This document shows, piece after piece, positions 8,911 to 17,643 of a stretch of DNA of 64,000 nt (position 1 is its first letter; every line of letters starts with the position of its first letter). The stretch covers positions 1 through 64,000 of the forward strand of contig CAWJBC010000014.1 of assembly GCA_963840975.1 (NCBI GenBank), in the 5' to 3' direction. The translations under genes were made by a program, and so were the position numbers. This DNA is from JAADJA01 sp963840975. GTDB lineage: Bacteria; Bacteroidota; Bacteroidia; Bacteroidales; JAADJA01. The notes below the pieces were generated by a model, which saw only the letters and a list, made by a program, of their open reading frames with translations, searched no databases and was not told where the DNA came from.

Positions 8911-9177
8911 TTAACTTTAACTTATCTGTCCATCAATTTTACCTTGTTTACATCCTTCACAAATATAGAAATATTTGAATCATCGTATAATAACTGAATA
9001 AAATCTCATTAATGGAACAAACCCGCCGACCGGTATAATGAAAAAAATATCTTAGCAATAGATATTTTGCTTAATACATCTATCGCATTTAATTTTGATG
9101 ATAAGCTCATTTCATTTAATTTTGTTTCCTTGAATGAGAAAATGGCTAAGAAATCTAAAAACAAAAAAGATCATATC

Positions 9178-10116
9178 ATGGACAAAATTACTGTAATTGG
9201 TGCCGGAAATGTTGGCGCTACCTGTGCAAACGTAATTGCACACAAAGATTTAGCAAGAGAAGTTGTTTTGGTGGACGTAAAGGAAGGACTTGCCGAAGGT
9301 AAGGCACTCGACATCTGGCAAACATCTTCCATCAATAACTTTAATACCCGTGTGGTTGGGGTAACCAACAATTATTTAAGGACCAAAGGGTCGGGTATTG
9401 TCGTAATCACTTCCGGTTTGCCCCGCAAACCCGGGATGTCGAGGGATGATTTGATCAAAACCAATGCGGCTATTGTAAAGGACGTTACTGAAAAGGTGGT
9501 AAAATATTCACCGGAAGCTATCATTATCATCGTCTCGAATCCTTTGGACGTGATGACCTATTGTGCTTACCTCGCATCCAACAAACCTTCCAACAAAGTT
9601 TTCGGGATGGCTGGTATACTTGACACCGGTCGGTATCGTGCATTCATTGCGGATGCTTTGAATGTTTCGCCCAAGGACATACTTTCACTTTCTTTGGGTG
9701 GACATGGTGACCAGATGGTACCCTTGCCGCGTTACACTTCTATCAATGGGATTCCAATAGATGAACTTTTAGGCAAGGATGAAATTAATAAAATTGTAGA
9801 AAGAACACGTTTGGGCGGAGGTGAGCTGGTTAACCTTATGGGAACTTCGGCATGGTATGCGCCGGGTGCTGCCGCTGCACAAATGGTTGAAGCTATTGTA
9901 GATGACCAGAAAAGAATTTTCCCCTGCTGTGCCATGCTCAAAGGCGAATATGGCTTGAAGGACATTTATTTGGGTGTTCCTGTGAAGCTTGGAAAGAATG
10001 GTATCGAAAGTATTTTTGAACTTCAGTTGAACAAAGCCGAAAAGAAATTGCTGATGGAATCGGCTGAATCTGTGAAATCAGTGATGAAAGTGCTTGACGA
10101 TATGAAACTCTTTTAA
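9178..10116 (+). CDS. mdh: Malate dehydrogenase
   Basis: Interconverts malate and oxaloacetate with NAD, in central carbon metabolism. The NAD-binding motif VIGAGNVGATCA lies at residues 5-16, the substrate-binding loop RKPGMSRDDL near 80, the catalytic aspartate/histidine region in GILDTGRYR and LGGHGDQMVPL (about 145-180). With the ATG at 9178 the protein is 312 residues, the normal length for the LDH-like MDH family; the frame is open back to 9067, but the extra 37 residues are lysine/asparagine-rich and not family-like. An intermediate ATG at 9142 cannot be excluded. A terminator follows at 10140. Confidence 0.92.
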   Translation: MDKITVIGAGNVGATCANVIAHKDLAREVVLVDVKEGLAEGKALDIWQTSSINNFNTRVVGVTNNYLRTKGSGIVVITSGLPRKPGMSRDDLIKTNAAIVKDVTEKVVKYSPEAIIIIVSNPLDVMTYCAYLASNKPSNKVFGMAGILDTGRYRAFIADALNVSPKDILSLSLGGHGDQMVPLPRYTSINGIPIDELLGKDEINKIVERTRLGGGELVNLMGTSAWYAPGAAAAQMVEAIVDDQKRIFPCCAMLKGEYGLKDIYLGVPVKLGKNGIESIFELQLNKAEKKLLMESAESVKSVMKVLDDMKLF

Positions 10117-10139
10117 CATAGAAATATCTTTTAAAATAT

Positions 10140-10167
10140 AAGGTACCTTATGGTGCCTTTTTTTTGG
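10140..10167 (+). terminator. Rho-independent terminator after mdh
   Basis: AAGGTACC, loop TTAT, GGTGCCTT (one G-T pair) followed by a run of T up to 10167. It separates mdh from the sirtuin gene and lies over the upstream ATG at 10150, so the sirtuin must start downstream of it. Confidence 0.7.
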
Positions 10168-10170
10168 TTC

Positions 10171-10866
10171 ATGATGAAAAAAATTGTTGTACTAACAGGA
10201 GCAGGGATAAGTGCAGAAAGCGGGATTCAAACTTTCCGGGATGGTGATGGTTTATGGAACAAATATCGTTTCGAAGATCTTGCTACCCCTGAAGCATGGA
10301 ATCGCGATCCTGAACTGGTGTTGGAGTTTTATAACTGGAGACGGAAAAAGGTCCGGGATGCTACTCCGAACGAAGCCCATAGCGCATTGGCCAGACTTGA
10401 ACAGAAATATGAAGTACATATCATCACTCAAAATGTTGATGATCTGCATGAACGTGCGGGCTCAAAAAATGTGTTACACCTTCATGGCGAAATAAAAAAA
10501 GCAAGAAGCACTGTTGATGCCAACCTTGTTTATGATCTCAGGCATGATGAAATAAAAATAGGCGACTTATGTCAAAAGGGTTCTCAACTCAGACCCCATA
10601 TCGTTTGGTTCGGTGAACCGGTGACCATGCTGGAACCAGCAATAAAAATTGCTTCAAGGGCAGATGTTTTCTTGATAATCGGCACTTCACTCATGGTTTA
10701 TCCCGCTGCCAGCATCGTCATTTATGTCCATCCCGACCGGCAGAAATATTACATTGATCCGAAGGCATTCGAGGTTGGCGGAATCGCGAATCTTAATATT
10801 ATCAGAAAGACAGCAGTTGAAGGAGTATCTGAACTGGTGCAGGAACTATTATCAAGGTACCATTAA
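10171..10866 (+). CDS. cobB: SIR2-family NAD-dependent protein deacylase
   Basis: A sirtuin that removes acyl groups from lysine using NAD. GAGISAESGIQTFRDGDGLW (NAD site) is near the N-terminus, followed by FYNWRRKKV, which has the Tyr-x-x-Arg of class III desuccinylases/demalonylases, then TQNVDDLHERAG and the catalytic histidine in LHLHGEI. The zinc ribbon is missing: after HGEI only one cysteine (DLCQKGSQLRPH) remains where four are usual, a form I believe is common in Bacteroidota. A start at 10150 would overlap the mdh terminator, so MMKKIVVLTG (10171 or 10174) is chosen. A bidirectional terminator follows. Confidence 0.85.
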   Translation: MMKKIVVLTGAGISAESGIQTFRDGDGLWNKYRFEDLATPEAWNRDPELVLEFYNWRRKKVRDATPNEAHSALARLEQKYEVHIITQNVDDLHERAGSKNVLHLHGEIKKARSTVDANLVYDLRHDEIKIGDLCQKGSQLRPHIVWFGEPVTMLEPAIKIASRADVFLIIGTSLMVYPAASIVIYVHPDRQKYYIDPKAFEVGGIANLNIIRKTAVEGVSELVQELLSRYH

Positions 10867-10885
10867 AGCAGTGCCATAAAACAAA

Positions 10886-10908
10886 AAAAGCCCTCATAAA
10901 GGGCTTTT
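10886..10908. terminator. Bidirectional terminator between cobB and the RRM gene
   Basis: AAAAGCCCT, loop CATAA, AGGGCTTTT, with A/T runs on both sides. It serves the converging genes on either side. Confidence 0.85.
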
Positions 10909-10969
10909 AAATTGTAACATTTTGAAAGAATTCAGTAGATACTATTCAGTGGTTAAACTAAAATATTTA

Positions 10970-11266
10970 TTAGTTTCTGAAGTTGCGTCCGCCTCCGCCT
11001 CTGTTGCCGCCTCTGTTGTCGTCAGTCTTTTCTCTTGCCTCGTTTACAGTTATGTTCCGGCCCTTAACTTCAGTTCCGTTTAACTCTTCAATGGCTTTTT
11101 TCGCTTCATCGTTGTTGGGCATTTCTACAAAACCAAATCCTTTACTTTTTCCGGTAAATTTGTCGGTGATAAGTTTAACAGAAGAAACTGTTCCAAATTC
11201 TTCAAAGACTTCCATAAGCTCATCCTCATTGATGTTGTATGGAAGATTTCCTAAATAAATGTTCAT
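10970..11266 (-). CDS. RRM-type RNA-binding protein with Gly/Arg tail
   Basis: A 98-residue single-RRM protein: RNP2 is IYLGNL at residues 3-8 and RNP1 is KGFGFVEM at about 43-50. After the domain comes a short disordered tail rich in glycine and arginine (DNRGGNRGGGGRNFRN). Such small RRM proteins are abundant in Bacteroidota, and bind single-stranded RNA, in some species acting as global post-transcriptional regulators. It is convergent with the sirtuin gene. Its 5' region (11270-11430) carries no other gene. Confidence 0.88.
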   Translation of the reverse strand: MNIYLGNLPYNINEDELMEVFEEFGTVSSVKLITDKFTGKSKGFGFVEMPNNDEAKKAIEELNGTEVKGRNITVNEAREKTDDNRGGNRGGGGRNFRN

Positions 11267-11431
11267 AAGTAACTTGTTAGATCATAATGATTTAATGAAT
11301 AATGCGACAAAAGTAGGTATTATTTCAACTACTATTACAAAATGATTGAAAATGAATTTGAAACAGCTTTTGAAGGATTAGGATAATTTTAATAAAATGT
11401 AAATTTGCCCTCTTTAAGTTAAATTTCAACT

Positions 11432-12091
11432 TTGGACTTCATTGATATACATACTCACCATCAAACTGCAACCGGAAAGTCCATTCTGAATTTGTTTCCA
11501 TCCGATCCACTACCTGAAAATTCAGAGAGACTTTACAGCATTGGGCTTCATCCCTGGTACATTGATCCTTCTGATTGGAAGGATAAAACTGAAATTGTTC
11601 GTTACAGGGCGAAACTTGATTCATGCATCAGCATAGGTGAAACCGGCATTGACAAGTTAGCCGAATCAAATTATAGTTTGCAAAAAAAGATTTTTGAAAA
11701 GCATGTTGAAATTGCTGAGGAAATGAATAAGCCCCTTATCGTCCATTGTGTCAGGGCATTTGATGATTTGATCAGAATAAAAAGAAGCATCGGTGTCGGA
11801 GTTCCCTGGATTGTGCATGGGTTTAATTCAAGTATGAAGATAGCTGACCGATTGTTGAATGAGGGCATTATGGTATCATTTGGGAGATCTTTGGGTCGTA
11901 GTGATTCCAATGCTCAAAAAATTTCGGGCATAATTAGTGAAACCCAATTTTTTCTTGAAACAGACGATGGAATATTGTGCATTGAAGAAATATATTCGAT
12001 AGTTGCTGAATTAAGGAAGATTCAAATACACACGCTGAAGGAATTGATCCAACGGAATTATGAACACACTTTTACTTTGACTAATGAATGA
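11432..12091 (+). CDS. TatD-family metal-dependent hydrolase
   Basis: A 219-residue TIM-barrel hydrolase beginning on TTG. Metal ligands are visible in DIHTHHQ (residues 4-10), GETGID (about 69), VHCVRAFD (about 106) and ETDDG near 173. Length is short for TatD DNases (about 260) but normal for the Bacteroidota short form. A TAAATTTG box at 11400-11407 is a plausible -7 promoter element. The gene overlaps the next start by eight bases (ATGAATGA), indicating translational coupling to tcdA. The exact substrate is unknown; the family includes 3'-5' DNases. Confidence 0.82.
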   Translation: MDFIDIHTHHQTATGKSILNLFPSDPLPENSERLYSIGLHPWYIDPSDWKDKTEIVRYRAKLDSCISIGETGIDKLAESNYSLQKKIFEKHVEIAEEMNKPLIVHCVRAFDDLIRIKRSIGVGVPWIVHGFNSSMKIADRLLNEGIMVSFGRSLGRSDSNAQKISGIISETQFFLETDDGILCIEEIYSIVAELRKIQIHTLKELIQRNYEHTFTLTNE

Positions 12092-12803
12092 GTCCTATTG
12101 GTTATCCCGAACCGAACTTTTAGTTGGGGAGGTAAACCTGAATAAATTAAAAAGTGCACACATTCTGATCGCCGGACTGGGAGGTGTTGGTGGATATGCC
12201 GCTGAAGCCATTTGCAGGGCAGGAATCGGAAAGATGACAATTGTAGATAGCGATGATATTACGATGACCAACAGAAACCGTCAACTCCTTGCGCTTTCCA
12301 GCACAGTAGGAAAAAGTAAATCCGAGTTGATGACCGACAGACTTCGGGATATTAATCCGGAACTGCAAATAACAGCCATTAAAGAATACCTCAAAGATGA
12401 TAAAACATCCGAAATTTTGGACAACAGTTATGATTATGTGATTGATGCCATTGACACGCTTTCACCAAAAATATTTTTAATTAAAAGTTGCCTGAACCGA
12501 AATACCCCACTTGTTAGCTCTATGGGAGCCGGCGGCAGGTTTGATCCAATGCAGATAAAAATTTCTGATATTGAAGATTCGTATGGCTGCCAGTTTGCCC
12601 AGGTAGTTCGTAAAAAATTACATGCTTTGGGCGTTAATTCTGGGTTCAAAGTGGTTTTTTCTCCTGAACCGGTTTCTAAACATGTTATTGCTGTCACTGA
12701 CAGTTCTCCAAACAAAAAAACGACAGTCGGTACGATTTCCTATATGCCTGCTTTATTTGGATTGATGGCGGCATCGGTGGTTATCAGGGATTTGATAAAA
12801 TAA
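12084..12803 (+). CDS. tcdA: tRNA threonylcarbamoyladenosine dehydratase
   Basis: An E1-like/ThiF-fold enzyme that cyclises t6A to ct6A at position 37 of ANN-decoding tRNAs. The nucleotide-binding motif GLGGVGGYAAEAICRAG lies at residues 31-47, followed by IVDSDDITMTNRNRQL (ATP/arginine-finger region) and DAIDTLSPK near 120. At 239 residues it matches TcdA rather than the shorter ThiF. The Cys near residue 170 (YGCQFAQVVRKKL) is in the usual place. Translationally coupled to tatD. Confidence 0.85.
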   Translation: MNESYWLSRTELLVGEVNLNKLKSAHILIAGLGGVGGYAAEAICRAGIGKMTIVDSDDITMTNRNRQLLALSSTVGKSKSELMTDRLRDINPELQITAIKEYLKDDKTSEILDNSYDYVIDAIDTLSPKIFLIKSCLNRNTPLVSSMGAGGRFDPMQIKISDIEDSYGCQFAQVVRKKLHALGVNSGFKVVFSPEPVSKHVIAVTDSSPNKKTTVGTISYMPALFGLMAASVVIRDLIK

Positions 12804-12812
12804 AGACAAATG

Positions 12813-14066
12813 CTAAACGAGGGGTTTTCTTCTCACCGGAAGTGTCATACATCTTGCTCCCCCGCCTCCTCTTGCAAGTTCTGATCCTTCGATAGTAACA
12901 ACGCATTTATCATAATCAAACGGATCAATTTTACTATTGATTACATCTTCAGCTTTGATAACTTCGAAGCCGTTTTTATTCATTTCATCAATCGTATAAA
13001 CATTCCTTTCGTAACCTATGACTTTGCCGGGTGCAAATGCAAAAAAGTTTGCCCCGCTGTGCCATTGCTCACGTTCCTGTATCCATTGATCATGTTCGCC
13101 GCCACAAAGTATTGGTTTCATGTCCATCCCGAGTTTATTTAAGGATTCGATAATATTGACTTCATTTTGGATTCGGATAACCTTACCGTTTTCAATTGAA
13201 AGGTGAACCGTCTGGTATTTGTTAGGTTTTAATATAAGTGGTTCATAAACCATGCAGTGATTCCTATCCAGAAAAGTGAAAGTCATGTCAAGATGAATGA
13301 AGGATTCGGGTGATGCCGGTAATTCCTGAATGATAATATGGCGGCTGATCTTTTGTTCTTTCAACCTGCTTAAAATATAGTCCACACCCTGGGTTGTTGT
13401 GCGGGTTCCAATTCCTATGAGCAGTACGTTTTCACTGGCAACCAGTACATCGCCTCCTTCGATGGTAACATCATCCATGCAATCAACGCAATCCAGCGGT
13501 GCAATGGTTTCAGATTTTACTGCGGGATGATTCCTGAAAATGGCTTTCATGATCATTGATTCTCTTTTCCTGACCTTATTGGCCATTTCGCCGATTAAAA
13601 CCTTGTCGTAAACAACCATTGCTGCATCGCGGGTAAAAAAGAAATTATGCAGAGGCAGTAACGAATATCTTTCTTTTGATAAAAAGCGTGTGAGGTTATC
13701 TTTGACCATTAATACCCCTTCGATTAGCTGATCAGCAAGAATTTCAGGGTCAAGGGAACGGATAAATTCATCCCGACCGGAAAGTTTTTCCTCCTTAAAA
13801 ATTTCATTTATCAAAGTGTTTTTGACGGCTTCATCCAATAATATATCCGTAAGCAAATCTTTTACCTCAAATGTTTTGGTTACTTTATTCATGACTCCCT
13901 TAAATTGCTCATATTCTTTCAGGGCTACATCCAAATTTAGGATGTCACTGTACAAAGACCTTTTGGCGCTTTCCGGAGTCATGTTTTCTACCTCACCGCC
14001 TGGAGTATGAATGATCACAGCCTCCAGTTTCCCAATTTCTGAAGTGATATTTACAGGATTCGTCAT
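12813..14066 (-). CDS. arcA: Arginine deiminase
   Basis: Converts arginine to citrulline and ammonia. The protein is 417 residues with the guanidino-group-modifying fold: HTPGGEVENM near 20, FFTRDAAM near 145, EGGDVL near 205, HLDMTFTFLD near 262, and the nucleophilic cysteine in ARGGGGARCMTLPV at the C-terminus. All catalytic Asp/His/Cys elements are present. There is no arcB (ornithine carbamoyltransferase) or arcC next to it, so any ATP-yielding pathway is completed elsewhere. It is convergent with tcdA (9-base gap) and is followed upstream, 7 bases away, by the TlpA-like gene in the same direction. Confidence 0.9.
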   Translation of the reverse strand: MTNPVNITSEIGKLEAVIIHTPGGEVENMTPESAKRSLYSDILNLDVALKEYEQFKGVMNKVTKTFEVKDLLTDILLDEAVKNTLINEIFKEEKLSGRDEFIRSLDPEILADQLIEGVLMVKDNLTRFLSKERYSLLPLHNFFFTRDAAMVVYDKVLIGEMANKVRKRESMIMKAIFRNHPAVKSETIAPLDCVDCMDDVTIEGGDVLVASENVLLIGIGTRTTTQGVDYILSRLKEQKISRHIIIQELPASPESFIHLDMTFTFLDRNHCMVYEPLILKPNKYQTVHLSIENGKVIRIQNEVNIIESLNKLGMDMKPILCGGEHDQWIQEREQWHSGANFFAFAPGKVIGYERNVYTIDEMNKNGFEVIKAEDVINSKIDPFDYDKCVVTIEGSELARGGGGARCMTLPVRRKPLV

Positions 14067-14073
14067 GGTTAAT

Positions 14074-15444
14074 TTAGTTGATAATTTTTTCGCTGATCAG
14101 GGCGTTTTTAAGTTCACTAAAAGTAATCGGTTTTGCTACAATATTTTTATTCTTATCAAGCAAAAACATAGTAGGTGTGGCGTAAACATTATAATCAATA
14201 GCTACCTGGCTGTCCCAGCCTTTGAAGTCGCAACAGTTTTTCCAGGCAAAATTAAGTTCCGCAACTGCCGTTTCCCATTCCGGTTTTTCCTTATCCAACG
14301 AAATAGCAATTATCTCAAGTTTATCCCTGCTCACCGATTGGTAAATCTGATTGATTTGTGGCAACGATTCGGCACAATGGGGACACCAGCTTGCCCAGAA
14401 AAGAACAAGAGTATATTCTGACTTTACGTCCAAGAGTTTTGTTATTGTTCCATTCAGGTCAGGGACAGAAAACTCGGGACCAGGTTTTCCTACCGAAAGC
14501 TCTGCATATTTTTCCAATCGGGTTTGAAGGTCATTTTTCCGCTCTTCGTTTTCACATTGCTCGGGTTTATAGTTTTCTGCAATATAATCCAGCACTTTAT
14601 CAAAATGAAACCGCTCAAAACCGCCCACAAGATATTCGACTATAAATTCATAAATAATGCTGTTCCCTGAAGCTTCGAGCATGATCTTATCCACCGCTTT
14701 GATGAACTCCGTTTCGAGTTGCTCCTGATTCAGGTTGGGATTGCTGTAAAGCGACATGTACTCGATGGCAATGGTAGTATAAAGGTTACTTCGGATGAGT
14801 TCCACATCCGTGAAATCCATATTGTCGAAATAATGCTCAACGGCATATTCCCTTCGACCTATTTCATCTAACGACGGATCATAGAAAAGCGGTTTTTTTT
14901 GCCTGATCAGTTTGGTTACCCAGGCATTGGGGTTTTTTTTAACGGTCTGATCAACAAATGCAAGAAAGTCTGCCTGGACAAAAATGTACTTTTCACGGGC
15001 TTCACGGAAAAACGAATCCGAGCGAGGGTAATAATCATTTAAGGGTGCCAAAAGATCGAACTTCCGGCGATAGTCATTTCCCCTTTTTAAAAACTCATAA
15101 TATATTTTGTTTTCACTGGATGAAACAATTTCCATTTGACCGAATAAATCGTCGTAAACAGTTTTAATCTCAATATTTTCTTTGTTATAAATGACATCGA
15201 AGAAGATATTTTTATCAAGGAATATCCGGTACATACCGCTATTATATTCCGGTTTCATCTTAAAAACAATTTTCCCTTGCTTATTGGGCACAGCAGTATC
15301 GATAATGTTGTTTTTTTCACCATAAAAGGTAGCCAGGTAAATATCTTTTTGAAGAACGCTGTCAATCGTAAGATTGAGTTTAAATTCCTGAGATAATGAT
15401 GATAACGTCAGAAAAACCAAGCATAACAATATTAACCTCTGCAT
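14074..15444 (-). CDS. TlpA/ResA-like periplasmic thioredoxin with N-terminal extension
   Basis: A secreted thiol-disulfide protein. The start at 15444 (MQRLILLCLVFLTLSSLS) gives a clear signal peptide; the longer frame from 15525 adds 27 polar residues. The middle is an all-helical or beta region of about 300 residues (DUF4369-like N-terminal domain and DUF5106-like centre are likely). The C-terminal thioredoxin fold has FWASWCPHCAESLPQI, the CxxC of the TlpA family. In Bacteroidota these proteins occur in the periplasm and reduce or maintain cysteines in secreted proteins or haem proteins. It is transcribed just upstream of arcA. Confidence 0.82.
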   Translation of the reverse strand: MQRLILLCLVFLTLSSLSQEFKLNLTIDSVLQKDIYLATFYGEKNNIIDTAVPNKQGKIVFKMKPEYNSGMYRIFLDKNIFFDVIYNKENIEIKTVYDDLFGQMEIVSSSENKIYYEFLKRGNDYRRKFDLLAPLNDYYPRSDSFFREAREKYIFVQADFLAFVDQTVKKNPNAWVTKLIRQKKPLFYDPSLDEIGRREYAVEHYFDNMDFTDVELIRSNLYTTIAIEYMSLYSNPNLNQEQLETEFIKAVDKIMLEASGNSIIYEFIVEYLVGGFERFHFDKVLDYIAENYKPEQCENEERKNDLQTRLEKYAELSVGKPGPEFSVPDLNGTITKLLDVKSEYTLVLFWASWCPHCAESLPQINQIYQSVSRDKLEIIAISLDKEKPEWETAVAELNFAWKNCCDFKGWDSQVAIDYNVYATPTMFLLDKNKNIVAKPITFSELKNALISEKIIN

Positions 15445-15643
15445 ATTTTTTGAATTAGTGGCATCAAAACTATGAAATTTTGAGATAAAGTGAGGGTGAA
15501 AATTTTCATTACTTGGTCTGGTCATAAGAATATTTACTATAACCCGTAAAAATAATGGCGTCTCGAATAAATTGAAAAAACCCAGAACTTAAAATTCAGG
15601 GTTCATATTAAAGAAAAATTAAATATCTAAATTATAGTAAATG

Positions 15644-16537
15644 CTAATTCGGTACCTGGGTGGTGAGTGAGGTATTTTCGATCAAAACATCATCTTTATC
15701 CGTATTACTTACCTGGGTATTTAAGTCAAAATCTGATGATTTGTATCCAACGGTTCCTGCGTTGGTTGACCATGCTGTCTTGTCAGTCAGGTCAACATCT
15801 CCATCACCATCATTATCTCCGCCGGCCATTCCATACAACTCGCCGCCTACCAATTTATAACCCGCACTATTTCCGTAAGCTTGAGTTATGGAAGAAGAAA
15901 AATCATAAGAATAAATCCCACCTGCCTGTGACAAAGCATTAGCTGATAATACACCAAGGTGGTTGCGGTGCCAGATCACAACAAATAGCTGCTGATTAAC
16001 GGCATTATTGAATTGAAGGTCAGTTGTGCCATCCAAACCGACAATGGTCCCATTTTTCAATAGAAATGCAGCCTGACGGGCTATTCTGGTGGATGCATTT
16101 GCCGAAGCCGCATTGGCTGCATCGCGCAATTCGACTAAAACCCAGTCCACCACATTTCCGTTAGGAATAGAAGCTACGGTTTCCGAACCTGAATAATTCC
16201 ACGGAGTTATGTTATAAGGTTGTGAGACAGGAATTAAACCTGCTGAATTTAAACCTGTTTTCATATTTGTCCCTGAAAAAGGACCTTCCAGATAAACAAG
16301 TAAATCAACGTTGATCCCGGTTAGGGAGATTCCAATAGGCTGCTGAAATCCCTGTGTTAGTATTACATTGCCCGTAGAAAAGGTTTCTGTAGCAATTTCG
16401 CCAAGGGTCCAGCTCAAGGAAGCACTAGTCCCTTCAAAATATCCTCCGGAGGAAGCCACCACTGTTGGTGAGAGCGACTGAGCGGAAAGGAATTGCACTG
16501 CAATTACCATAATCAGTAACCATGTTAGCTTTTTCAT
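15644..16537 (-). CDS. Secreted protein with dockerin-like calcium-binding C-terminus
   Basis: The start at 16537 (MKKLTWLLIMVIAVQFLSAQ) gives a standard signal peptide; an upstream start at 16597 adds 20 residues. After a short N-terminal domain beginning LSPTVVASSGGYFEG and a sequence like a type IX passenger (LSWTLGEIATETF), the body has NVDLLVYLEGPFSGTNMKTGL, YNITPWNYSGSETV and VIWHRNHLGVLSA. The C-terminus has GDNDGDGDVDLTDKTAWSTN, an EF-hand/dockerin-type loop rich in Asp/Gly, and DFDLNTQVSNTDKDDV. No type IX sorting tail is present. The neighbour at 16678-17490 is a paralogue. Function unknown; extracellular and calcium-binding inferred. Confidence 0.6.
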   Translation of the reverse strand: MKKLTWLLIMVIAVQFLSAQSLSPTVVASSGGYFEGTSASLSWTLGEIATETFSTGNVILTQGFQQPIGISLTGINVDLLVYLEGPFSGTNMKTGLNSAGLIPVSQPYNITPWNYSGSETVASIPNGNVVDWVLVELRDAANAASANASTRIARQAAFLLKNGTIVGLDGTTDLQFNNAVNQQLFVVIWHRNHLGVLSANALSQAGGIYSYDFSSSITQAYGNSAGYKLVGGELYGMAGGDNDGDGDVDLTDKTAWSTNAGTVGYKSSDFDLNTQVSNTDKDDVLIENTSLTTQVPN

Positions 16538-16677
16538 ACATTTATTTTTATTGAATCGGTTAATTAGCGGACCCACAATTAATTTTACGGTTTCCATAAC
16601 ACATTATTTATCATAACTTTCTCAGAAACAAAAATAATGAAATAATTAAAACAAAACAAGGTAAATTATTTTCTGAA

Positions 16678-17490
16678 CTATTCCGGAACCTGGCAACTTT
16701 TACTGAGGTTTCGAATCCAGAAATCATTTATATCATTGTTGTCAACCTGTGCATCCAAATTCATGTCGGTATTTGAATAGTTATATTCGCCAGCCTTTGT
16801 CCGCCAAAAAAGTTCATCATCGCTATTTATTTCCAAATCGGGGATTACATTTCCTGCTATCATTCCCCATTTGCCGGCATCTAACTGGATAGTACCTGCG
16901 GTTCCTCCGTAGACCTGGCTCGAATCAGTTGTAAAATCGTATTTATAAGTTCCATTGGTATAAATCAATGGATAAGCCGACAATACGCCCAAGTGATTCC
17001 TGTGCCAGACTGCGGCATAAGCACATCAGCTAAACACCGTGTCGAAACTGAGCAATGATGACCCGTCGGGATTGCAGATGGAACCACTGCTCAACAAAAA
17101 ACCCGCCTTCCGGGCGAATATTGTCGAACTTGTAGCGGCCCCTGCACTATCAGCCGATCTGATATCAACCAACACCCAGTCAACAACATCAATATTGGGA
17201 ATTTCATTCACCGATTCATTCCCATTATAATTCCAGGGTGAAATGTTGTACGGCTGATTTAAGGGTACCAAGTTTTTCTTGTTCAATTCAGTAATCATTT
17301 TGCCTTTGTCAAAAGGACCTTCAAGAAAAACGTTCAACTTGACAACCGTTGAATCTTTTGATGCATTCTCCAAAAGCGGTTCATTCGGATCTGCTTTTCC
17401 CGGTGAACTATCACCCTTTTGATGACCCGCCTGCCCAAAAGTAAGCAGGGGTAGGACGACCGATAAAAAAATGTAAAGTGTTTTTTTCAT
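16678..17490 (-). CDS. Paralogous secreted protein interrupted by an in-frame TGA
   Basis: The N-terminal segment (17026-17490) starts MKKTLYIFLSVVLPLLTFGQ (signal peptide), then has FLEGPFDKGKMITEL, YNISPWNYNGNESV and VDWVLVDIRSADS, matching the neighbour. It stops at TGA (17026-17028), but the same frame continues CAYAAVWHRNHLGVLSA and ends with DLEINSDDELFWRT and LDAQVDNNDINDFW to 16678, aligning with the paralogue throughout. It is therefore one gene with a nonsense codon or paired indels at 17020-17035, not two genes. The C-terminal Asp-rich loop is weaker than in its paralogue. Probably a tandem duplicate. Confidence 0.6.
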
Positions 17491-17598
17491 CTATTAATTA
17501 TGCTAATTGAAATTTGGCATAAACATATAAAAAAAACTGCATTTATTATCTGTTTTGATAAAAAATTTTGGTTGAAAGAAATATTCTTTCTGAAAGAT

Positions 17599-17625
17599 TT
17601 TGCAAAAGAAAAGTTAGTAAATTTG
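17599..17625 (+). promoter_or_regulatory. Bacteroidota-type promoter for recX
   Basis: TTTG at 17599-17602 followed 15 bases later by TAAATTTG (17618-17625), fitting the -33/-7 pattern (TAnnTTTG). It lies 18 bases upstream of the ATG at 17644 and supports that start over the in-frame one at 17500. Confidence 0.5.
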
Positions 17626-17643
17626 CTTACAACACATTTGCTT

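Noticed and set aside
9067..9177. N-terminal extension of malate dehydrogenase
   Set aside because: The added residues are low-complexity and unlike the family; the ATG at 9178 gives the normal length.
3995..17030. TGA could be read as tryptophan in this genome (TGA at an expected Trp near 4107 and in-frame TGA at 17026)
   Set aside because: TGA ends several clear genes (2966, 12091, 56646), and prfB encodes RF2 with its TGA frameshift site, so TGA is a normal stop.
17500..17643. Longer RecX starting at 17500
   Set aside because: The extra residues are not RecX-like and include a good promoter match at 17599-17625.
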